DNA of 6,775 bases from Deltaproteobacteria bacterium (GTDB taxonomy: Bacteria; Desulfobacterota; Binatia; UBA12015), in NCBI GenBank assembly GCA_003447545.1, contig DLYX01000066.1, positions 1-6,775 on the forward strand, written 5' to 3'. Shown one piece after another: positions 1 through 5,366 of the stretch (its first letter is position 1; every line of letters begins with the position of its first letter). A program made the translations under genes and the position numbers. The notes beneath the pieces are model-generated. The model ran no database searches, was not told the DNA's origin, and saw only the letters and a list, made by a program, of their open reading frames with translations.

Positions 1-882
1 CAAGCGCCCATGGGATGGATTGCTCGTGCGCAACTTGCATCTGCGGTCAGCAATGCGGGGGGGATGGGGATTATCGAGACCTCCTCGGGCGAGTTCGACA
101 AGATTCAGGTCGAGGTTGCGAAGATGCGCGACCTGACCGACAAGCCTTTTGGAATGAACGTCGCCCTTTCCTACGTGAAAGGTCATAATTTCATAGATTT
201 CGTGATCGAGCAGGGGATCAAATTTGTCACGACCTCCTCTGGTAGCCCCAATGTTTGCACGGCGGTCTTTCAGGAGGCCGGGATCAAGGTTTTTCACGTT
301 GTTCCTACCTTGGCGATGGCCCAAAAGGCGATCGATGTGGGCGTCGATGGTCTGATTGTCGAAGGTGGCGAAGGCGGCGGCTTCAAGAACCCGAGTCCTG
401 TTTCGACGATGGTTCTGCTGCCGCTGATCCGATCGAAATTCGACGGTCCGATCATCGCGGCTGGCGGGATCTCCGACGGCATTTCCATGGCAGGCGCTTT
501 CGCCATGGGAGCCGAGGGCGTCCAGATGGGAACGCGAATGCTTTCGTGTTCGGATTCGCCCGTTCACGAGAACTGGAAGCAGGCCGTGTTGGGCGCGAAA
601 GAGACGGATACGGTTTTTCTCAATCAGGAATCACGCCCGGCCCTGCGCGCGTTGCGCACCGAGAGGACTGCTGCCTTGGCCCCGATGGGCTCCATTAACG
701 TCATGGAGCATATGGCCTCGCTGCAGGACCTCTATTTCGGCGGCGATATGGAGGCGGCTATTCCGCTATCCGGTCAGGTCTGCGGTCGCATCGATGCCAT
801 TCTTTCGGCCGAGGAAGTCGTTCAGGGGACGATGCAAGAATTTCATCGCACGATGAAAAACTTGGCCCGGGCCTACGCCTGA
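1..882 (+). CDS. Nitronate monooxygenase-family flavoprotein (5' end outside window)
   Basis: This is a TIM-barrel FMN enzyme of the nitronate monooxygenase / 2-nitropropane dioxygenase family, which also includes FabK-like enoyl reductases. The reading frame is open from base 1 (Gln-Ala-Pro before the first Met at 10). Family members normally begin with a stretch ending in a QAPMGW-type motif, so the ATG at 10 is internal and the true start lies upstream of the window. The visible 293 residues hold the N-terminal QAPMGWIA strand, the Gly-rich VEGGEGGGF segment (361-384), the AAGGISDG phosphate-binding loop (about 457-480) and GAEGVQMGTRML (about 508-543), both typical FMN phosphate contacts. 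Where many family members have AGGH with a catalytic His, this protein has GGGF, with Phe at 382-384. The substrate may therefore not be a nitronate. It converges on the PLC-like gene, and nothing ties it functionally to the rest of the window. The family call is firm; the reaction is not. Confidence 0.88.
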   Translation, partial: QAPMGWIARAQLASAVSNAGGMGIIETSSGEFDKIQVEVAKMRDLTDKPFGMNVALSYVKGHNFIDFVIEQGIKFVTTSSGSPNVCTAVFQEAGIKVFHVVPTLAMAQKAIDVGVDGLIVEGGEGGGFKNPSPVSTMVLLPLIRSKFDGPIIAAGGISDGISMAGAFAMGAEGVQMGTRMLSCSDSPVHENWKQAVLGAKETDTVFLNQESRPALRALRTERTAALAPMGSINVMEHMASLQDLYFGGDMEAAIPLSGQVCGRIDAILSAEEVVQGTMQEFHRTMKNLARAYA

Positions 883-920
883 TGGGGTGACCGTCTGGAG
901 AGGAAAGTGCGGGCCTCGAG

Positions 921-2564
921 CTAGAGTTCCGGCAGTCGATTCCGTTCGCGGACTACTTTATAAACGTCGCCAATATTCTCGAAGTCGACGGTAATAAAGT
1001 TGGGTAGTGCGCCCGATGTGTTCTGGCAGGTCAGGACGCGGTCCCTGAACAGGGGATTGAAGTTGACGCTGGTGGCGAGCGCGGTCGATGCAAACGGGGC
1101 GGTCAGGAAGTGGTTCAGGATATGTAGTGGGTTGTCGGTCGACCCGCGATTGGGATCACACGAAAGACTTTCCGGTGTCGTAAAAGAATAATGAGTCTCC
1201 CATGCGTGTTGCCAAACGTAATGATGCCAGTCGAGGCTGGCATTCGAGTCGTCGGTAAAGACGACCAATCGCGTGTCCGCAGTGATCAGTTCCCGAAGTG
1301 TGGGCCAGGGGTCGCCGCTATTATGTGCGTATACATGGGCAATCAAGCCACTGCTGGTGAAGTCCGCGAGCATATCGGCCTCGCTGATATAGCTCTCGAA
1401 AATAATCGAGAGGACTTCGTGCGGGTGATTGTCCAGGTAGGTCGTCAGTTCGCTCAGGCCGGTATCGAGGGGCTTCTGCCCGGTGATATCGCAACCAAGC
1501 CCCGGTACGATTTCGCCGCCGTGGCAGAGCACCGCATCGCCGCCCCAGTACCATGCGTCCAGCATGAGAGAGCGAATCCCTGACCCCAATTGAGTAACGG
1601 TGGTCGTCTCGTTGTTCGGAGCCAACCATCCTTCGGTGTTATTGGACATCGCGTTGTGCGAGGTCGGGAACACCACTTCATCAAATCTGCGGTCGCATAG
1701 AGAAGCTGCGCCATTGCACTCGATGCAGCTCTGATTTGCGGCTCCGTCGTCGAAGAGATCACAATCGCGCATCGACAGATCATGTGCGTCTGTCAGCTGA
1801 AGACAGGCGCGGCATGCTGTTCTTTGGCCGAGGCATGCCGCTTGATCGCCAGCATCGGCACAGACGCCGGGGAGGGGATCAGCCATGCCGGGTAGATCGC
1901 ATTTTCGTGCGAGGATTTTGCCGAGGCCGCTGATGGATTTCGCGATCTTGCCCTGCGGATCGCCAGCGACTTCGTCGAGACAGCCATTGACTGCGGCTGC
2001 ATTGTTGACCGTGTTGGATTTCAAGCCGTCCTTGAAGCAATTGCTGAACTCTTGCAATTGTTTTGCGAATATTTTGTTCGTGCCTTTGGCGGCTGCAATC
2101 TGACACCCGGCAAGTTTGGAGTCATTCGCTTTGGGAACGACCGCGCTGCCGACGTTGTTGCCGAATAGATCTTGCGCGAGCCCGAGTGATTGCTCGGCGG
2201 CCGCTCGTCCGATGTTGTCCGCGGTCGAGAAACCAAACGACGGATTCGGTGAGCACTTCGTGGCGGCGATGCTCGAGACTCGGCTGCGAGCTTTCGGCAC
2301 CCGCGAGGAGGGCCCTCCGAGCAGGCAGTCATCTGCTTCCTGTGCGGTCAGGCCATCCCCTTCGGCGGGATCATATTTCGTTCGATCGAGAAGGCAACGA
2401 ATGCTTTGCGCGTTTTGAACTCTGGCGACCTTGACTCCGGCAAGACTGGTCTTGAGGAGGCAGGATGCTTCTTGTGAAAGAGGCCCCGCGGTTACCGGTG
2501 AGGCTGCCAGCAGGATCGCTAGGGTGCCAACAGAGAAGAGAAACGTGCGAAAATGATTTTTCAT
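921..2564 (-). CDS. Secreted PI-PLC X-like phosphodiesterase with Cys-rich N-terminus
   Basis: This 547-residue protein is probably exported and probably cleaves a phosphodiester. Residues 1-26 form a clear signal peptide (KNHFR, then a hydrophobic core, ending VTA before Gly27). Residues 35-222 hold two four-cysteine units (Cys 35, 57, 80, 104 and 154, 176, 195, 222). Residues 235-290 hold eight more cysteines and an acidic DCDLFDDG motif. Residues from about 295 to 547 are a PLC-like TIM-barrel domain: SHNAM with His303, GIRSLMLDAWYW with Asp336, LCHGG with His348, SIIFES near 386-391, LVVFTDD and ITVDFEN. The order TSHNAM, LMLD, LCH, LVVFT resembles the PLC-like phosphodiesterases found in bacteria and plants rather than full eukaryotic PLC. 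An upstream in-frame ATG at 2588 was rejected: it would put eight residues before the signal peptide and lies inside a hairpin, while GAGG sits five bases before the ATG at 2564. It is the last gene of the minus-strand run. The substrate (phosphoinositide, GPI-like or other) is unknown. Confidence 0.85.
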   Translation of the reverse strand: MKNHFRTFLFSVGTLAILLAASPVTAGPLSQEASCLLKTSLAGVKVARVQNAQSIRCLLDRTKYDPAEGDGLTAQEADDCLLGGPSSRVPKARSRVSSIAATKCSPNPSFGFSTADNIGRAAAEQSLGLAQDLFGNNVGSAVVPKANDSKLAGCQIAAAKGTNKIFAKQLQEFSNCFKDGLKSNTVNNAAAVNGCLDEVAGDPQGKIAKSISGLGKILARKCDLPGMADPLPGVCADAGDQAACLGQRTACRACLQLTDAHDLSMRDCDLFDDGAANQSCIECNGAASLCDRRFDEVVFPTSHNAMSNNTEGWLAPNNETTTVTQLGSGIRSLMLDAWYWGGDAVLCHGGEIVPGLGCDITGQKPLDTGLSELTTYLDNHPHEVLSIIFESYISEADMLADFTSSGLIAHVYAHNSGDPWPTLRELITADTRLVVFTDDSNASLDWHHYVWQHAWETHYSFTTPESLSCDPNRGSTDNPLHILNHFLTAPFASTALATSVNFNPLFRDRVLTCQNTSGALPNFITVDFENIGDVYKVVRERNRLPEL

Positions 2565-2569
2565 GTGGA

Positions 2570-2573
2570 CCTC
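2570..2573 (-). promoter_or_regulatory. Ribosome binding site of the PLC-like gene
   Basis: On the minus strand GAGG lies five bases upstream of the ATG at 2564-2562. It decides the start in favour of this ATG, which begins a standard signal peptide, over the in-frame ATG at 2588. Confidence 0.7.
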
Positions 2574-2583
2574 AAGGTTAGCC

Positions 2584-2605
2584 GCCACGCTATCGCCAGC
2601 GTGGC
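2584..2605. repeat. Perfect 8-bp hairpin between the DUF6607-like and PLC-like genes
   Basis: GCCACGCT (2584-2591) and AGCGTGGC (2598-2605) are exact reverse complements around a six-base loop, ATCGCC. The hairpin lies in the 57-base gap between the two genes, ending 19 bases upstream of the PLC-like ATG. No T run follows on either strand, so it does not look like a standard intrinsic terminator. It could protect or punctuate the operon mRNA, affect access to the nearby ribosome binding site, or be a protein-binding site. The structure is seen directly; the role is inferred. Confidence 0.55.
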
Positions 2606-2621
2606 ATATCGCGCAAGAGTT

Positions 2622-3737
2622 CTATTGCGTGATGCAGTCAAGAGTTTTTTCGATGAATGCCCTGCGAGCCTCCGCCGAAGGCGGGGCGTCGCTCTGCAGT
2701 TTCTGAGCGAATTCAAAGAACTTCATGAAGGCTGAGGTTCCGTCGCATTTTTTTCGTATCTGGAGCTCCGAATTCTTGTCGAAGCGCTCTGTCCAGCTGG
2801 TGCGTACATCCTGCCAAAAAGGAGCTGTCGCTTGCCAGTATTCGTCGGCGGCACGGAAGTCGAATTCGGCGAGAGGCTGGTAGCGGTTCACACCGACCTC
2901 GCGTGCGCGCGTGATTTCCTTATCCCCGGAGCCGGCTGTTTTCAGATTGTCCTCCTCGTGCACCCAGCCGAGGGGCAGGATTGTGTGGCGATTGATTGCC
3001 CTCAGGTTGTCGTAGTCGGAGCGAACACTCCTTTCGCGGCGAGGAAGCGGTCGTAGGGTCGGTCCACTCGTCCACGAGGAGAAGGAGGGGGTATGCTGCC
3101 ACTGCCCGACGGCGGCATAACGCGGACTATCATCGACCTGGAAAACAGACTGGCTCCAACGCCCCTCGCGTTCTTCCGCAGAAAGGTCTGCGCGGGCCCA
3201 CAACTCGCCGCCGCGGTATTCGTAAATATTTGCGGGTTGATAGGCCCAGTCTTGTCGCCAATGCTTTTGCACAAAGGGTCCCTGACGCTTGCCGTCGGCA
3301 TCGACGACGTACATCTCGAGGATATGCTGAAGGGATATGAAGTCCTTGCGATCCTCGATGATGTAGACCTTTTCGGTGGCCCATGATCGATAGGGTTTTG
3401 CGGGTTCAAAGGGCGGCTCGAAAACAACGGTCTCCAAAAAGTCGAACGACACCCGGTATTCACCAGCCATTGCCAGAATAGCCGCTCGATCACGCTCGAG
3501 TGTCGTGGCGTCGGTTCGCTGGATCGCCTTCCAGGACGTGGTGGCTGCCGTCTGAAGGGCAACCTTTTCTCCCCGGGTCGTTCCGCCGCGGGGACTCATG
3601 TCGCTGGTTTCGATAAAGGGCCAGGCGAAGATATACGGAGCGTCTGCTGTTGCTGGCACGCGTGCGTACTGAGCGGCGCACGCAAAGCTGAACGTGCAGC
3701 TCAGGAGAATCGGCACAATGGATCGTGGGAAGTTCAT
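2622..3737 (-). CDS. DUF6607-like exported protein
   Basis: This 371-residue protein resembles the DUF6607 family, whose function is unknown. I recognise the conserved pattern from memory: YRVSFDFLET (94-103), PYRSWATEKVYIIED (115-129), FISLQHIL (133-140), VQKHWRQDW (156-164), VFQVDDSPRY (198-207), LRPLPRRE (228-235), NRHTILPLGWVHEEDN (249-264) and a Trp-rich stretch near 300-316. The N-terminus has a hydrophobic segment (about residues 7-19) indicating export. Cys14 (LLSC) or Cys20 (FAC) could be a lipoprotein cysteine, but neither is a clean lipobox, and cleavage after Ala21 is equally possible. The start at 3737 begins the signal sequence; AGG lies eight bases upstream of it, while the GGAG nearer the ATG is too close. 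It lies 51 bases after DUF4956 and 57 bases before the PLC-like gene, consistent with co-transcription. Abundant conserved Trp, Arg and Tyr suggest a ligand-binding or structural envelope role, but no catalytic motif is evident. Confidence 0.8.
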   Translation of the reverse strand: MNFPRSIVPILLSCTFSFACAAQYARVPATADAPYIFAWPFIETSDMSPRGGTTRGEKVALQTAATTSWKAIQRTDATTLERDRAAILAMAGEYRVSFDFLETVVFEPPFEPAKPYRSWATEKVYIIEDRKDFISLQHILEMYVVDADGKRQGPFVQKHWRQDWAYQPANIYEYRGGELWARADLSAEEREGRWSQSVFQVDDSPRYAAVGQWQHTPSFSSWTSGPTLRPLPRRERSVRSDYDNLRAINRHTILPLGWVHEEDNLKTAGSGDKEITRAREVGVNRYQPLAEFDFRAADEYWQATAPFWQDVRTSWTERFDKNSELQIRKKCDGTSAFMKFFEFAQKLQSDAPPSAEARRAFIEKTLDCITQ

Positions 3738-3788
3738 GCTCCAACCTGAAGCAAATGGGAACTTCGTTTGCTCGTAACGGTTTCGTGT

Positions 3789-4409
3789 TTAGTTCGGGTC
3801 TTCTTCCGGGAAGTAGACGGTTACCTGAGCGGTATCCCGAAGGAGGTTTACGGAGCCGACCGAGACCCGCTGGATATTGATTCCGGTTCTGGTGCGCAGA
3901 TCCTCGATCAAGGCTTCTCGATCGTTGCGTCGAATGATGTCCATATTGTCGTAGGTAACGACACGGCTCTGGTCCCGGCGGAACATGGGCAGGCGCTCGA
4001 GCATGGCGGTCAAAAAGACGATCGAGCCATTAACCAGCAGCAATTCGGCGAGACTGACCTTCTTATTGGCCACGGCATTGAGAATCGCCAGGCCAATCAC
4101 CACAAACATATAGGTCAGGTCCTGTGTCCGAATAGCTTCGGTCCGGTAGCGCAGGATGCCAAAGACGGCGAATAGTCCCAGTGCGAAACCCAATTCAATC
4201 GGGACTTTACGCAGAAGAAAGCACAGCGCGAAGGTGATCGCGTTGAACATGAAATACGTGAAGATGTACTCGTTCTTTCCGTATCGCCGCACGTAGACGC
4301 CCAGAACAATCATGGCCGTGAAGGCCAGGTTCAGAGCGAGGCGAAGCCCTAGTCGTGCAAAACCGGGGAAATCGAAAAAGTCCGGGTATAAGCCCAAGAT
4401 TTCAGTCAT
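3789..4409 (-). CDS. DUF4956 membrane protein
   Basis: This is a 206-residue integral membrane protein of the DUF4956 family. Hydrophobic segments at about 20-40, 48-66, 71-86, 98-114 and 119-137 suggest four or five membrane helices. They are followed by a soluble C-terminal domain (about 145-206), probably cytoplasmic, with a short alpha/beta pattern (EALIEDLRTRTG, then VGSVNLL and AQVTVYF). The signature FGILRYRTEAIRTQDLTYMF lies at 83-102, as is typical of the family. The ATG at 4409 was chosen because AAGGA lies six bases upstream and the residues before it in the longer frame (a Cys/Arg-rich stretch) are antisense-like and lie inside the VTC gene. It overlaps the VTC gene by eight bases (ATGACTGA on the minus strand), so the two are probably translationally coupled. 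The family is commonly found beside VTC and CotH genes; a partner role for the polyphosphate polymerase is plausible, but the biochemical function is unknown. Confidence 0.9.
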   Translation of the reverse strand: MTEILGLYPDFFDFPGFARLGLRLALNLAFTAMIVLGVYVRRYGKNEYIFTYFMFNAITFALCFLLRKVPIELGFALGLFAVFGILRYRTEAIRTQDLTYMFVVIGLAILNAVANKKVSLAELLLVNGSIVFLTAMLERLPMFRRDQSRVVTYDNMDIIRRNDREALIEDLRTRTGINIQRVSVGSVNLLRDTAQVTVYFPEEDPN

Positions 4410-5178
4410 TGTGCATCCTTTGGAGGGAGCGAACTTTCGGCAGATACCTTTGCATCGGAACCGAAGGGAGCAGCAGAGTCGCTGCTGTACAATATTTGCT
4501 GATCGACACCGGCAAGACATGCGCTTGTCGGAGCGCGAGCATGACAGGCGAGCGCGCCCGGAACCGGTCCTGCTTGATCTCGGCTATTACCGCACCGGGA
4601 ATTCGGGCGTCGTCGGATGATTTCTGAAAGGAGAGGTCGAGGTCGAAGGTGGCTCGTTCCATGGTCTCGAGGCCGACCAGAGTAATCCGATGGAAGTCGG
4701 TTCGGAGGCTTGGCTGGAGGCTCTCGGCAGCAATCGGATTGTGCTCGTTGATGAAACTGCGTTCGTTGCGGCCGATCGTCTCTTGCAAGAAGGGAATCTG
4801 CTGCCGGGCCTTGATCGTTCGGTTGGCATTCGTCTTGTTCTTGATTTCGAGATAGGTCAATTTTCGATCGAGATAGTGACGGATCCGTATTTTATGACGC
4901 GGTCGCCTGCCTCGGTGGTGCTCGCGGAGGCAATCATAGTTCCGAGTGTCGAAGTAGAGCGTCTTGTATTGGGCGGCTGTCGCTCCTTCGGCCGTCAGTA
5001 GCGCGTATTTACCGTGAACTTGGCGCAGGACTTGATGCAGCGCGTCGGAGTTGAGGATGAATTTCGTGTCCACGCGCTGGAGAAGCGCCCGCTCCTCCAG
5101 CAGGGCGGCGGTTGCTTCGGGGAATCGCCCCAGAGTTTCCGGCATCCAGTCCGGAAGAGCGGTTTTGGTACTCGTCAT
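4402..5178 (-). CDS. VTC domain polyphosphate polymerase-like protein
   Basis: This 258-residue protein is a stand-alone VTC domain. In yeast Vtc4 this tunnel-shaped fold makes polyphosphate from ATP; bacterial copies lack the SPX domain, as here. Key motifs are present: RVDTKFIL (35-42), KTLYFDT (72-78), a basic run with Lys96, Arg98 and Arg100 (HKIRIRHY), LEIKNK with Glu111 and Lys113, a further basic stretch with Lys123, RATFDLDL (175-182), VIAEIKQDR with Glu200 and Lys202, and SKY (227-229). These line the phosphate-binding tunnel in the family, so the protein looks catalytically intact. There is no signal peptide or membrane segment, so it is cytoplasmic and may dock on DUF4956. The ATG at 5178 was chosen over one at 5235: it has GGA a few bases upstream, gives normal family length, and the longer N-terminus is Arg-rich without family likeness. 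It heads the minus-strand run. Some VTC-fold proteins act on other phosphate polymers or tripolyphosphate, so the product is not certain. Confidence 0.88.
   Translation of the reverse strand: MTSTKTALPDWMPETLGRFPEATAALLEERALLQRVDTKFILNSDALHQVLRQVHGKYALLTAEGATAAQYKTLYFDTRNYDCLREHHRGRRPRHKIRIRHYLDRKLTYLEIKNKTNANRTIKARQQIPFLQETIGRNERSFINEHNPIAAESLQPSLRTDFHRITLVGLETMERATFDLDLSFQKSSDDARIPGAVIAEIKQDRFRARSPVMLALRQAHVLPVSISKYCTAATLLLPSVPMQRYLPKVRSLQRMHND
4416..4420 (-). promoter_or_regulatory. Ribosome binding site of the DUF4956 gene
   Basis: AAGGA on the minus strand lies six bases upstream of the ATG at 4409, inside the last codons of the VTC gene. It fixes the DUF4956 start and supports coupled translation of the two genes. 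Confidence 0.65.
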
Positions 5179-5366
5179 GAGGTTCCGAGAACGATCGCGA
5201 CAGTCCTGCAGGTGTGCACGCAGGCGCCGTGGCATGTGGTTTGTGTGCGATCGGTTTGCATAACGCGAAAGTTGCGGCTCGGGAACAGCCCTAGTATTCC
5301 AAAGATAGTACCTTCATCGCAACTCCCGCGTTTTTACGTGGTTGCCTAAAGCAGATCGAGTTCTCA
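5179..5366. promoter_or_regulatory. Divergent intergenic control region (VTC run / CotH)
   Basis: This 188-base region separates the start of the minus-strand run from the plus-strand CotH-like gene, so promoters for both should lie here. Candidate boxes are weak. Rightward, TTGCGG (5272-5277) lies 17 bases before TATTCC (5295-5300). Leftward, TTGCGA (5322-5317) lies 18 bases before AATACT (5298-5293). These would face each other, and their -10 boxes would overlap. The two -35-like boxes fall in the arms of the inverted repeat at 5262-5332. The region's role follows from gene orientation; the individual boxes are tentative. Confidence 0.5.
5262..5332. repeat. Interrupted inverted repeat in the divergent control region
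   Basis: The left arm is AACGCG (5262-5267), AA, AGTTGCG (5270-5276). The right arm is CGCAACT (5318-5324), CC, CGCGTT (5327-5332). Thirteen of 15 positions pair; only the central AA/CC positions do not. The 41-base interior holds a smaller imperfect dyad, GGAACA/TATTCC (5282-5300). A run of five T (5331-5335) begins within the right arm on the plus strand, 31 bases before the CotH ATG. It could be an operator read by a dimeric regulator, or a leader structure with attenuator-like properties in the CotH mRNA. Confidence 0.45.

Noticed and set aside
864..873. GGCCCGGGCC palindrome near the end of the nitronate monooxygenase-like gene
   Set aside because: It is within coding sequence, has no loop and no T run, so it is not a terminator; such short palindromes are expected in G+C-rich DNA.
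883..920. Expected bidirectional terminator between the convergent genes
   Set aside because: I see no stem followed by a T run on either strand in these 38 bases.
1191..1583. Plus-strand open frame of 130 codons
   Set aside because: It lies opposite the catalytic core of the PLC-like gene and has no recognisable motif.
3002..3562. Open frame of 186 codons on the minus strand in a second frame
   Set aside because: It lies inside the DUF6607-like gene; its protein is rich in Arg, Pro and Ser with no family likeness, typical of an alternate-frame shadow.
3750..3772. AGCAAA...TTTGCT inverted repeat in the gap before the DUF6607-like gene
   Set aside because: Only six A/T-rich pairs around an 11-base loop, with no T run; too weak to call.
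4410..4520. Longer N-terminus for the DUF4956 gene (ATG at 4520)
   Set aside because: It would overlap the VTC gene by over 100 bases and adds a Cys/Arg-rich stretch without family likeness; the ATG at 4409 has a good ribosome binding site.
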